From JAHEJJ01 sp965212205 (lineage in GTDB: Bacteria > Bacteroidota > Bacteroidia > Flavobacteriales > Flavobacteriaceae), in the NCBI GenBank assembly GCA_965212205.1, contig CBDBUX010000011.1, forward strand, positions 992,001 through 1,056,000: 64,000 nt of DNA. The letters run 5' to 3'. This document shows, one piece after another, positions 42,925 through 51,824 of the stretch (within the stretch, counting starts at the first letter, position 1; the number at the start of each line of letters is the position of its first letter). The notes under the pieces are model-generated. The model ran no database searches and was not told the origin of the DNA. It saw only the letters and a program-made list of their open reading frames with translations. Made by a program: the position numbers and the translations under genes.

Positions 42925-43674
42925 ATGGGCAAAAAGTCTAAGCCGATGAAAGTTGGGTGGCAGATCGCCCTGGGAGTGGCTTTTATTATTTGGGGCGGGG
43001 GTTCCCTGATCTATCAAATGCAACCAGGGGTGATTGGTATTAAATCCATTCCAATATTTATCCTTATCGCCGGAATCGTTAACCTATATATAGGGATCAA
43101 ACGGAATAACAATCCTGATAAAGCAGCAGGCGCTACCACCCAGGAGGAAGTCAATGAAGCGATGCTTGCGGGTAAGAAAAAAGCTGTCGAGCCCCCTAGT
43201 GCCGAACTTCAGGCAAGCGAGCTATACCAGTTCCTCCTCAGCAGTTATGAGGCCTGGAAAGAGGGCATTTTTGACAGTTACAGCGATTATTACACCAAAA
43301 CCACAAAAAAGAACAGTCCGGCCGAACTCACCGCTTCCATGCTCAAAGAGCGCGAATACAAAAATTTTCTGGAGCGGTGTTTAAAATATCGTGCGCCGGA
43401 ACAGGGAGAGGTGATGTTTACGATCTCCCCGGATAGTTTTATGAATACCAATACCCATTTATATATCAATACCAACTTTAAAAAGGGAGATATGCTGGTC
43501 ATACCACTTTGTGATATCGTGGAATATACCAACAAAGGGGTATGGACCAAGAGTGGGACGATAAAAAAGAAAAATGGCCAGGAGCTACATTTCAAAATAG
43601 ACGCCGTACCCGATGAAAATGCCGTGCGACACCTGCAAAAAGTGCTTAACTGTGAGACAATCATCGATGTATAA
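42925..43674 (+). CDS. Membrane protein with PH-like domain
   Basis: A 249-residue protein with two N-terminal TM helices (about 12-30 and 40-57), a charged linker with 'TTQEEVNEAMLAGKKKAVEPP' in part and a helical region. A beta-rich C-terminal domain ('DMLVIPLCDIVEYTNKGVW' in part, 'GQELHFKIDAVPDENAVRHLQ' in part) resembles bacterial PH/YcxB-like modules. No exact family is recognised. The next small membrane gene follows after 36 bp. Confidence 0.7.
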   Translation: MGKKSKPMKVGWQIALGVAFIIWGGGSLIYQMQPGVIGIKSIPIFILIAGIVNLYIGIKRNNNPDKAAGATTQEEVNEAMLAGKKKAVEPPSAELQASELYQFLLSSYEAWKEGIFDSYSDYYTKTTKKNSPAELTASMLKEREYKNFLERCLKYRAPEQGEVMFTISPDSFMNTNTHLYINTNFKKGDMLVIPLCDIVEYTNKGVWTKSGTIKKKNGQELHFKIDAVPDENAVRHLQKVLNCETIIDV

Positions 43675-43710
43675 TAAGTCATCGAGAATTGAAAATTAAA
43701 ACCGATTATT

Positions 43711-44082
43711 ATGGATAACCAGGAAATTACCGTAAAAAAACGCGGAGGCTGTATTACCGCTTTCCTCATCTTTATGTTTGTGATAAACCCCCTGTTGGCA
43801 CTCTACTACATATTTGCCGGCGATACCGTGCGGGATACTTTTCCTGACTTGCCCGGCTGGGCCATCCCGGCACTAATCGTTTTTTGTCTGATCAACCTCG
43901 GGTTGGCCATCGCCATCTGGCAGTGGAAAAAGATCGGGGTTTACGGGCTATGGGTGAGTGCCGTTCTGGTACTTGGTATCAACCTGGCCATAGGGCTTTC
44001 GCCTTTACAATCATTTATGGGCCTGCTTGGGCCGCTGATCATTACCTTATTAGTACGACCCAAATGGGCCGATTTTGAATAA
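43711..44082 (+). CDS. Small three-TM protein
   Basis: A 123-residue protein with a basic N-terminus ('VKKRGGCITAFLIF') and three hydrophobic segments ('FLIFMFVINPLLALYYIF', 'AIPALIVFCLINLGLAIAIW', 'VLVLGINLAIGLSPL'). It ends 'LLVRPKWADFE'. No family is recognised. It is 36 bp downstream of the PH-like membrane gene and probably co-transcribed with it. Confidence 0.68.
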   Translation: MDNQEITVKKRGGCITAFLIFMFVINPLLALYYIFAGDTVRDTFPDLPGWAIPALIVFCLINLGLAIAIWQWKKIGVYGLWVSAVLVLGINLAIGLSPLQSFMGLLGPLIITLLVRPKWADFE

Positions 44083-44140
44083 GGGAGGCCTGGCGACTAT
44101 AAGTTAGGGCCTATATGGCAAAAAAATATTTCACATAAAT

Positions 44141-44173
44141 TGCTGTTAATTAAATAATTCGCAGCATCTTTGC
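44141..44173 (+). promoter_or_regulatory. Candidate promoter of cold-shock gene
   Basis: TTG (44141-44143) and CATCTTTG (44166-44173) resemble the Bacteroidota -33 TTTG and -7 TAnnTTTG boxes; the -7 box deviates at its first base and the spacing is slightly long. Transcription from here would give a 5' leader of about 30 bases. Confidence 0.4.
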
Positions 44174-44209
44174 AGCTCAAATAAGTATTTTTAATTTAAT
44201 TACATTACA

Positions 44210-44401
44210 ATGAGTAAAGGAACAGTAAAATTTTTCAACGATTCTAAAGGTTATGGATTTATCACCGAAGAAGGTGTTGAGAAAGACCACTTTGTACACG
44301 TAACAGGATTGATCGACGAAATTCGCGAAGGCGATCAGGTTGAATTCGATCTTCAAGAAGGTAACAAAGGATTAAACGCAGTGAACGTAAGAGTTATCTA
44401 A
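44210..44401 (+). CDS. CspA-family cold-shock protein
   Basis: A 63-residue cold-shock-domain protein. 'GTVKFFNDSKGYGFITEEG' carries RNP1 (KGYGFI) and 'KDHFVHVTGL' carries RNP2, the single-stranded nucleic-acid-binding faces. It acts as an RNA chaperone in the cytosol. A good intrinsic terminator follows 25 bp downstream, so it is monocistronic. A second CSD protein with an added basic tail is encoded next. Confidence 0.95.
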   Translation: MSKGTVKFFNDSKGYGFITEEGVEKDHFVHVTGLIDEIREGDQVEFDLQEGNKGLNAVNVRVI

Positions 44402-44426
44402 AGACATACATCTTAAGTTTATCAAG

Positions 44427-44454
44427 GCCTATCTGTTTCAGATAGGCTTTTTTT
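44427..44454 (+). terminator. Rho-independent terminator
   Basis: A perfect 9-bp stem GCCTATCTG (44427-44435) / CAGATAGGC (44439-44447) with loop TTT, then seven Ts. It ends the cold-shock transcript. Confidence 0.93.
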
Positions 44455-44517
44455 ATACAACTATTTGGTATTGGAAATATATACTTTACCTTAGGGGTCG
44501 AAATTTTTATTTTATAT

Positions 44518-44970
44518 ATGGCGAAATCGCAACAGTCGTACAACAAAAGGGAGAAGGAGAAGAAACGCTTAAAGAGGCGTGAGGAGAAACAAAAGAAAAA
44601 AGAAGCCAGAAAGGCTGAAAGTAAGGAAAGCGGCGGAGGAATTCCGTTCGCCTATGTGGATAAACATGGTAATTTAACCGATACGCCCCAGGATCCTGCA
44701 ATAGAGGAGGAAGAAATAGAACTCGAGAGCATCGAAATATCGATACCTAAAAAAGTAGAAGAAGAATTCGATCCGATTCGCAAAGGGAAAGTATCTTTCT
44801 TCGACCACAGCAAGGGATTTGGGTTTATTATCGATACGGAAACCCAGGAAAAACACTTTTGCCATGTGAGCGGATTGATCGACGAGATCAACGAAAATGA
44901 CAAGGTTTCCTTTGAACTTGAAAAGGGGCTTAAGGGCATGAATGCGGTAAAAGTTACGCTGGTGTCCTGA
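44518..44970 (+). CDS. Cold-shock-domain protein with basic N-terminal tail
   Basis: A 150-residue protein. Residues 1-40 are a highly basic coiled or disordered stretch ('KREKEKKRLKRREEKQKKK'), then an acidic segment ('EEEEIELESIEI'). A C-terminal CSD (about 85-150) has RNP1 'KGFGFI' and RNP2 'KHFCHVSGL'. The architecture suggests an RNA chaperone with an added RNA- or ribosome-binding tail. The start is the ATG at 44518, 64 bp after the csp terminator, so it needs its own promoter. Confidence 0.88.
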   Translation: MAKSQQSYNKREKEKKRLKRREEKQKKKEARKAESKESGGGIPFAYVDKHGNLTDTPQDPAIEEEEIELESIEISIPKKVEEEFDPIRKGKVSFFDHSKGFGFIIDTETQEKHFCHVSGLIDEINENDKVSFELEKGLKGMNAVKVTLVS

Positions 44971-45263
44971 GTATTCCAAAGGACTGAGCCTGCTTTTTTC
45001 CTTTCATCTGCTCACTTTCCAAAACTATTTCCAGAAATTATAAATACTATTTACTAACGGTTGCCATTGTTTAAGTGCATCGGTTCTTTGCTTTTGATTA
45101 CGGTAGAGGCAGTAGTATATATTTAGTAATTTTAGACTTCATTCAATACTACCCGCCTAAGTTTCCCCTGTGAATGTAAATTGGTTTAGCTATTCCTTAA
45201 TATGGAGCAAGCTGACATTAGTATATACACTAAAAGACAAGTTTAACTTTTAAATTTCAGGAT

Positions 45264-45632
45264 ATGGGACGCAAAAAATTTATAATCATTGGTTTAATCA
45301 TATTAGTCGCTTTACTTGTAGTGTTTATGTTTGCCGATCTGGAGAGGAAGGATTTGGGATCGTTAACCATAGCACATCACGATAATCAATTGAAATATTG
45401 TGCCTATATAATAAGTGAGGCTGAATCTAAAGAACAGAAATATTTTAAAAAAGGAGACACTGTTTGTATTGAATGTAACACAAACTGGCCACCTATGCGT
45501 GGGGTAAACTGGAAATGTTATGAGAAAATTAAATTTAAGTCTCAAGACCAAAGAGCGAAATATAAGGCAGAGCATTTTGGCCTAATTGTTTGTGATCATT
45601 GTCCGGATGCTAAAGGGTATTACGTTAAGTAA
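45264..45632 (+). CDS. Hypothetical membrane-anchored Cys-rich protein
   Basis: A 122-residue protein with an N-terminal TM segment (about 5-24) and an exported domain with two CxxC-type motifs: 'CIEC' (about 73-76) and 'CDHC' (about 112-115), plus single cysteines between. Four-cysteine spacing like this could bind zinc or haem, or form disulfides. The gene and the 290-bp spacer before it are AT-rich compared with the surrounding genes, so recent acquisition is possible. No family is recognised. It converges on the patatin gene. Confidence 0.62.
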   Translation: MGRKKFIIIGLIILVALLVVFMFADLERKDLGSLTIAHHDNQLKYCAYIISEAESKEQKYFKKGDTVCIECNTNWPPMRGVNWKCYEKIKFKSQDQRAKYKAEHFGLIVCDHCPDAKGYYVK

Positions 45633-45684
45633 ACACAGCCCATATTCATTTTGACGTCGGTATACATTGATCTATTATTTGGCG

Positions 45685-48006
45685 CTATGGCTTATCCATA
45701 TATTCCACCAACTTTTCTAAACGGGAACGAACAGGCTCCCTACCCAGCCTTTCTTCTATAGAATTTATTGCCGATTTAGAAAGAAATCGGCCCAGGGGTA
45801 AGACTGGGGTGATGCTGTCTTTTGTACTGGCGATTTGCTTTTCGATCAGCCGCTTAATTTCAATCGGTTCCAGAGCTATCCGGGTGGTATCGAGTTCGAT
45901 CACAAATTCGTCATCGAGCCGGGTTTCGATCTCCCTGGTATGACCAGATCTTACATTAAGTAGCGTAGACAGCGGTGCCCGGAGCTGGGTAACCGGCTTG
46001 GCCGATTTATCCTCCCCCTTGTATTTGATCACCAGGTCGATGATCCTGATTTTGTCACGAAGCAAACTATCATTTTCTTCCAGCGCATCGAGATAGGCCT
46101 TAATACGACTTTTAACCCTCGAACTAACACTCCCGCCGATATTGTCGTAATAACCCGAATCTACAAACTGCCCAAGTTTGTTTACACGGCCAGCCGGACT
46201 GATATAAGGAAAACGGGCATTGAGCGACATGGCTGTCGATAACATTAGCGAACTGCCCGGATGTGCTGCCTGCATCTCACTTAAAAAATCATTAAGACCA
46301 TCAAACTCAGGAGTTATATCGAAGCTAACCGGTGAGATCAGGAAGTATTGCCCAGACTGTACATGGGTGGTATTGATGATTAAAAGTGGAGGCGAAAAGC
46401 CGTTATGACCAGATTGGTAGAAAGACAGAAATTCTCTTGCCAGCAACGGATCGTTTTCCGAATGGCTGATATGCTTAAAATGCGCCTGTTCCCATTCTTC
46501 CTCTAACAATCGCCCCCGGTCATCGTAACTAAAACGGTTGGCAATACTTTGCAGTAGATCGCGCCCAAGTAGTCCTGCTACCGAAGAGGACAGAAAATTC
46601 TCGTTGTAAAGTACGCTGGCCTTGTATAGGAATCCGTTGTCCTCTTCCGTCAGGTAGGAGTAAGGGGCCGGGTTTTTAAAAAGCTCTGAGGCCCGGGCAT
46701 AAAACATCGAATTGCCAACACTTCCGCCAGAAGCACCAGTTAGCAGAAAGAGATGGTCCGTAAAATAATCGGGGGAACTATTTTGCAGGTAACTATGCAC
46801 TAAAAACGACCAGAGTCCTGCCCGGGAACCGCCCCCTTCTGCCGACACCAAAATAATGGGGTAGTGCTGTTGGGAATTTATGATCTGTTCTTTTCTTTGC
46901 TCGAACCATTGTTGGATATGCTCATCAATACCAGATCTGTCTTTGATAGTTGCCGGTACAGGCTCAATCGCATAATGATCAAAACCGTCTTTTTTAGCAG
47001 CCATTTCTCCGATGACAAAGCATATTATGATAAACAAGGTGAGCAGAGGTATTTTATAGCGTTTACCGGTCAGTTTCAGTGCAAAAGCCAGGACATAGAA
47101 GGCAATAAGACTAATTAGGATCACCAGCAGAGGATTCAGAGACTGAGAATAAGCCGGTTTAATGGCGATCAAGACATAGTATATCAGCACGGCGATCACC
47201 AATACCAGGACCACCCGGTAAATGGTATTTTTGGTTATATCAGACCGGATCCTTCTGAACAGGAAGGTAAAAGACAGGAAAACGAAGGCCAGTACACTAT
47301 TGGAAATAAACAGTTTTAAAATACCGTCTTTATCCTGATCATTGAGAATGCCCAACAAAATAAGCGTCACTACACCTAGAATGATCAGCAAATAGAGAAT
47401 CCATTTATTCCGTGGAATTTTTGAAAACAGATCCAGGAACCATTTATAGATAGGATAGATCAGCAGCAGGAGAAACAGCACCACGGTAAAGCTTAGATAA
47501 TTGCCGGCGCTGGTTAAGAGCGGGATGCTGTTATAAGTTTGTTCATAAGCATTGAGGATCCCGGTCGATGAAATAATGATCAGGAGGCTTCCCAGTACTT
47601 TGGGCATGGTTTTTTGTACATGTAGACGACTTAGATAAATGGGGCGCCCTTTTAAACTTTTTCCGATCTCTGTTTGGAAAGGCTTTATGGAAAAGAAGCT
47701 CTTGATGGTAAGATTACGATAGACCCTGGGATCGAAATAGGCAGGTGCAATCCAGATAATCGTCCCCAGAATCACCAAAAGGGCATAGTATAGTGGTATA
47801 TGCCAAATGGTGGTGATATCGATCTGGTTAAAAATCAGCAGCAGGTCTATCGCCTGCGGGAATTCCCATATAATAAAGTAGAAAAGCAGAATTATCAGCA
47901 GAGAGATAATGTTGTTGCCACCCTCACTGAGTAACATCCGTAGCCAGTCTACCACTCCTCTTAGGAATACCAGGACTACCGAAATGAACTGCTTTAAGGT
48001 TTTCAA
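45685..48006 (-). CDS. Polytopic membrane patatin-like phospholipase
   Basis: A 773-residue protein. The first 335 residues contain about ten TM helices. The rest is a patatin domain with oxyanion loop GGGSRAG (391-397), nucleophile GASGGS (Ser426) and the Asp of the dyad in 'FVDSGYYDNIGG' (about 615-626). Patatins are Ser-Asp lipid acyl hydrolases. Fusion to so many TM helices is unusual and places the active site at the inner membrane. No in-frame ATG lies upstream of residue 24, so the TTG at 48006 is used. It is divergent from the repeat lipoprotein. Confidence 0.88.
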   Translation of the reverse strand: MKTLKQFISVVLVFLRGVVDWLRMLLSEGGNNIISLLIILLFYFIIWEFPQAIDLLLIFNQIDITTIWHIPLYYALLVILGTIIWIAPAYFDPRVYRNLTIKSFFSIKPFQTEIGKSLKGRPIYLSRLHVQKTMPKVLGSLLIIISSTGILNAYEQTYNSIPLLTSAGNYLSFTVVLFLLLLIYPIYKWFLDLFSKIPRNKWILYLLIILGVVTLILLGILNDQDKDGILKLFISNSVLAFVFLSFTFLFRRIRSDITKNTIYRVVLVLVIAVLIYYVLIAIKPAYSQSLNPLLVILISLIAFYVLAFALKLTGKRYKIPLLTLFIIICFVIGEMAAKKDGFDHYAIEPVPATIKDRSGIDEHIQQWFEQRKEQIINSQQHYPIILVSAEGGGSRAGLWSFLVHSYLQNSSPDYFTDHLFLLTGASGGSVGNSMFYARASELFKNPAPYSYLTEEDNGFLYKASVLYNENFLSSSVAGLLGRDLLQSIANRFSYDDRGRLLEEEWEQAHFKHISHSENDPLLAREFLSFYQSGHNGFSPPLLIINTTHVQSGQYFLISPVSFDITPEFDGLNDFLSEMQAAHPGSSLMLSTAMSLNARFPYISPAGRVNKLGQFVDSGYYDNIGGSVSSRVKSRIKAYLDALEENDSLLRDKIRIIDLVIKYKGEDKSAKPVTQLRAPLSTLLNVRSGHTREIETRLDDEFVIELDTTRIALEPIEIKRLIEKQIASTKDSITPVLPLGRFLSKSAINSIEERLGREPVRSRLEKLVEYMDKP

Positions 48007-48269
48007 GGGGCCAGCAATATTTAGTTCGGGGAACTACCTAAAATTACAAAACGGAATGCCTAATATGCTATATCCCGACCATATAGATTTTATGGTTTTC
48101 GTTGAGAGCAACAGGTTGAAAATAGGAAATGTTTCAGGCCCTGGACTGATAATTATCATAATCTAAGGCATGTAGCTAGACTAAATTTGTTGGGTTTTTA
48201 AGAGGCATTTTTATCGTATGGTAACATACATAATTCCTGCGAATTAAAAGAATTGATAAACTATAAGAC

Positions 48270-49373
48270 ATGGTAAAATTTGATGATCTATCCGGAGCAT
48301 TTCAAGCAACCATTACAATGGTAGTTTTGGGATTATTAATGGTTTCGTTTGGCTGTAAAAACAATGCGAATGAGGCTAAAAAAGAACTGGCCGAAGTAAA
48401 GGCAGATTCGCCAGGCATGGTGATCTGGCATATCAAGGCCGTGCATCCCGAAGGCCAGCTCATCGATATTAAGGCGCTCGATAAGGACGGTAAGATTCAC
48501 GATGTTAAGGCCATTCAGGATTCCGATCAAAGGAGCTTTATGGACATCAAAACCCTCGTGGGAGATAAACAGTTCCCGGTTAAAATACTGGTCAGTGGCG
48601 ATAAATATACCCGGGTTAAGGCTATTGCAGACGATAGCACGGTTTATGATATCAAGGCGCTAACTCTGGAAGGGGATACACTCGATGTAAAAGGCGTGAG
48701 CCGTACACGGAACATCATTCATATAAAGGCCATCGATAAAGAAGGTGCTTTTTATGGTGTTAAGGCGATCTCCCCAGAAGGCAAACTCAACGATGTGAAA
48801 GGGGTGAAGGTAACCAAAGGCCAAACCGAGATGTGGGTAAATGGCCATGCCGTATATGCCCATGTAAAATCACTACCCCAGGCCGGAACCATTAGTAACG
48901 ACCGTAACTGGCATGTAAAAGCCATTCACCCCGAAGGTGTATTTCTGGATGTCAAAGCGCTGGACAAGGAGGGAAAGATATACGATGTAAAGGCCATCCA
49001 GGATAATTTCCAACGCCATCTTCTCGATGTAAAAGCTCTGGTGAACGGGGAAGAAGTCCCCATCAAAATGCTGATTAGCGAAGATAAATATACTCCAGTG
49101 AAGGCTATTGCTGCAGATGGGACCCTTTTTGATATCAAGGCGCTCACCCCCAACGGGGATAAATTGGATGTTAAGGGTGTCCTTCGATCCGGGAACCTTA
49201 TCCACTTGAAGGCCATCAATAATGCTGGTGATTTCTACGGTGTTAAGGCGATTTCACCCGATGGTGAATTGAATGATGTAAAAGGGATCAAACTTGCAAA
49301 AGTGGCTGTCGAGATGAATGTAAACGGACATGATATCTACGCCCATGTAAAAGCGCTTCCGCAGATCGATTAA
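48270..49373 (+). CDS. VKA-repeat lipoprotein (DUF7486-like)
   Basis: A 367-residue protein with a lipoprotein-type N-terminus ('MVVLGLLMVSFGC', Cys29). The mature part is two near-identical halves (about 50-205 and 209-366). Each consists of about twelve 12-14-residue units of the form '(D/H/G)(V/I)KA(I/L)xxxGxxx', e.g. 'DIKALDKDGKIH', 'DVKAIQDSDQ', 'GVKAISPEGKLN'. I recall the domain as DUF7486; this was not checked. The strict short period suggests a beta-solenoid or propeller-like binding surface. It stands alone. Confidence 0.8.
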   Translation: MVKFDDLSGAFQATITMVVLGLLMVSFGCKNNANEAKKELAEVKADSPGMVIWHIKAVHPEGQLIDIKALDKDGKIHDVKAIQDSDQRSFMDIKTLVGDKQFPVKILVSGDKYTRVKAIADDSTVYDIKALTLEGDTLDVKGVSRTRNIIHIKAIDKEGAFYGVKAISPEGKLNDVKGVKVTKGQTEMWVNGHAVYAHVKSLPQAGTISNDRNWHVKAIHPEGVFLDVKALDKEGKIYDVKAIQDNFQRHLLDVKALVNGEEVPIKMLISEDKYTPVKAIAADGTLFDIKALTPNGDKLDVKGVLRSGNLIHLKAINNAGDFYGVKAISPDGELNDVKGIKLAKVAVEMNVNGHDIYAHVKALPQID

Positions 49374-49495
49374 GCATTATGGAAGTTCAAATTTTAGTAA
49401 AAATCGAATTCTAAACCTATACGCAATCCAGTTGTAATTTTTAGTTTTGTCGTCTTCTGTTTGATTAGCAGAATAAATAAAAACAAAGGACGACC

Positions 49496-50041
49496 ATGTA
49501 TAAATTTACCAACAGAAACCTACACAGAGATTTTGCCTTTTTCTATGTGGGACTGATTATCGCTTTTTCATTTTCAGGAATAGTTCTAAACCACCGACAG
49601 GATTGGTATCCTATGGACTATACTTATGAGAGTCAGGAGGTCAGCGTAGAATTGCCTGCGGATGTAGCGGAAATTTCCCAGGCAGACATAGAAAACTTTT
49701 CAAAAGAGTGGGGTACAAGCTACGACGGCCACAGGCTTAGAGATAATACCCTGCGTGTATATTATAAAGACAATGTGATATTGGATGTGGATGCAGGAAC
49801 CGGTGAAGGTGTGCTGGAATACAAGCGTAAGGTGCCGTTTCTGGGCCATACCATGTTCCTGCATAAGTCGACCAACAGTTTCTGGATCTGGTATTCCGAT
49901 ATTTTCGGGGCGGCCATGCTGGTCATCGCCATGACCGGGATGTTGATCCCTATTGGCAAAAATGGGTTTAAAAATCGGGGTTGGAAACTTGCGCTGGCAG
50001 GAATTTTGGTTCCACTACTATTCTTGTTCCTGGTAGCCTAA
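49496..50041 (+). CDS. PepSY-associated TM protein
   Basis: A 181-residue protein of the PepSY-TM family. An N-terminal TM (about 12-32, 'FAFFYVGLIIAFSFSGIVLNH' in part) is followed by a periplasmic PepSY-like domain ('ISQADIENFSKEWG') and two C-terminal TMs after 'LGHTMFLHKSTNSFWIWYSDIFG' in part. Conserved histidines flank the helices, as in family members linked to iron or siderophore reduction. The gene stands alone, so its partner is unknown. Confidence 0.86.
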   Translation: MYKFTNRNLHRDFAFFYVGLIIAFSFSGIVLNHRQDWYPMDYTYESQEVSVELPADVAEISQADIENFSKEWGTSYDGHRLRDNTLRVYYKDNVILDVDAGTGEGVLEYKRKVPFLGHTMFLHKSTNSFWIWYSDIFGAAMLVIAMTGMLIPIGKNGFKNRGWKLALAGILVPLLFLFLVA

Positions 50042-50201
50042 CATTATACGCGTATTTGAAGCATTTAGCGGAAACTTCCCTCAATTAATGGAAAACCAAT
50101 CCATATAGGCTTATATGCTTTTTACTCAGTTCGGCATAAACTAATTGTAACGGATCTCCTGCTAAAGCTACTTATAGGTATTAACAGCGCTAATCTAACC
50201 C

Positions 50202-51275
50202 ATGAAAAGATCTAAATTTCTTAAATGGTTTGTCATAATAAGTGCAATTATGCTGTCTTTGATTGTGTTCATATTAATTGCAACCCGATTCAAAGGCCAG
50301 AAAGAGAAGGTAGTTTTTAAATCAGATATATCCATTGAAGGTTTGTTGCTGAGACCAGAAAGTGAGGAACCACACCCGGCCATAATACTATTACATGGTT
50401 CAGGCAGCAATCACCAGGAATACAACAAGCTTTATTTTAAATTTCATGCCAATGCATTTCTAAAACAGGGATTTGCAGTGTTGGTCTATACCAAGAGGGG
50501 TTCTGGCAAAAATAATGTCGACTATAAGAACTTTACCTATCAGCAGCTTTTGGGAGATGCTCGTGCCGCATTAAGTTTTTTAAGAAATCGAAAGGATATC
50601 GACCAGAAAAATATTGGGATTATGGGTCTTAGTGAATCTGGCTGGTTTACCCCTGAGCTGGCCCATTTAGATGGGAATATCAGGTTTATTATCAACCGGG
50701 TTAGTTCTCCCTTCGGTCATTCCAAAACGGTAGTTCACGAGGTGAGAATGGATGCCAAGGATGAAGGTTTTACCGAAGCGGAAATAGCTGAACATATCGC
50801 CCCCTTAACGCAGAGAATTTGGCAGTTTTATATCGACGTATACAAAGATCCATCGCTCGCAAATGGGCCTGAAAGGGATTCCATCAATGCGCTATTAGTA
50901 ACAGCCAACAAAGATGTTCGTTTAAGTAAATGGTTTACTTATGACAGTCTATCTGCTTATGATTCATTGAGATACGCCTCCAGGGGTCAACGCTATTCTT
51001 ATGATCCTTTGCCTTATTTAAAGCAAGTAGAATGCCCTATGCTTTATGTGATGGGAGAAAAGGATAAGAACATGCCCACAGCCCAAATAGTGGCGTTTTT
51101 AGAGAACTTTAGGCAAGAGGAGCATAAGAAGATCGAAATTAAGGTATATGAAGATGCCAGCCATTATCTGTATAAATATGGTCTGGAAGATGGTCCATTT
51201 GAAGGCTGGTTATACCATGATGGTTACCTGGAACTACTGACGTCCTGGGCAGAAAACCAGCTTGTTTTTGAGTGA
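50202..51275 (+). CDS. Membrane-anchored alpha/beta hydrolase
   Basis: A 357-residue protein with one N-terminal TM segment (about 9-28) and an exported alpha/beta-hydrolase domain. Visible are the oxyanion loop 'LLHGSGSNHQEY', the nucleophile elbow 'GLSESG' (Ser144), the acid in 'LYVMGEKDKNMP' and the histidine in 'EDASHYLY'. Family members are esterases or peptidases. The Gly after the nucleophile elbow is displaced by one residue (SES-G), a minor variation. Single gene; substrate unknown. Confidence 0.86.
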   Translation: MKRSKFLKWFVIISAIMLSLIVFILIATRFKGQKEKVVFKSDISIEGLLLRPESEEPHPAIILLHGSGSNHQEYNKLYFKFHANAFLKQGFAVLVYTKRGSGKNNVDYKNFTYQQLLGDARAALSFLRNRKDIDQKNIGIMGLSESGWFTPELAHLDGNIRFIINRVSSPFGHSKTVVHEVRMDAKDEGFTEAEIAEHIAPLTQRIWQFYIDVYKDPSLANGPERDSINALLVTANKDVRLSKWFTYDSLSAYDSLRYASRGQRYSYDPLPYLKQVECPMLYVMGEKDKNMPTAQIVAFLENFRQEEHKKIEIKVYEDASHYLYKYGLEDGPFEGWLYHDGYLELLTSWAENQLVFE

Positions 51276-51401
51276 TAAAAATAATATCTACCAGGGTTGT
51301 CTTTATCATCACAATTTTATTTGTGATACGATACATCAACCGTTAAACGTTATTTTTCTTTACTATCTTTTGATCTGTAATCAACCTAAAAATCGATACC
51401 G

Positions 51402-51824
51402 ATGACACCCACCGATGTTTTTTCCCTGGCCAATTTGATTGTCTTACCCATGTGGCTCTTAATGATCGTCCTTCCCAGATGGAAGGCCACCCGGTTCCTG
51501 ATGGATTACAAGCTGGTTCCTTTGATCCTTTCGCTGGTTTATGCAGCGTATATTGTCATCGCCATGCGTATCGGCGGGGGTATGGATTTTGGTAGCTTGT
51601 CTTCTGTGATGGCCTTGTTTACCGAGGAGAACGCCGTATTGGCCGGATGGGTACATTACCTGGCCTTCGACCTGCTGGTGGGAATGTGGATGATCAAACA
51701 AAACGAAAATCTGGGGCTTCATCGTCTGTTAATGGCCCCCTGCCTGCTGGCGACATTTATGCTGGGTCCGGTAGGTTTTTTGTTATTTATGCTAATGCGA
51801 TCTATTAAAATGAAAAAGGCATGA
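51402..51824 (+). CDS. ABA4-like family membrane protein
   Basis: A 140-residue, four-TM protein matching the ABA4-like (DUF4281) family: 'SLANLIVLPMWLLMIVLP', 'VPLILSLVYAAYIV' and 'WVHYLAFDLLVGMWM' followed by 'LMAPCLLATFMLGPVGFLLF' in part. Plant ABA4 acts in neoxanthin synthesis. In bacteria the role is unclear, although a carotenoid link is conceivable in a pigmented flavobacterium. Its stop overlaps the next start by 4 bp (ATGA). Confidence 0.87.
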   Translation: MTPTDVFSLANLIVLPMWLLMIVLPRWKATRFLMDYKLVPLILSLVYAAYIVIAMRIGGGMDFGSLSSVMALFTEENAVLAGWVHYLAFDLLVGMWMIKQNENLGLHRLLMAPCLLATFMLGPVGFLLFMLMRSIKMKKA

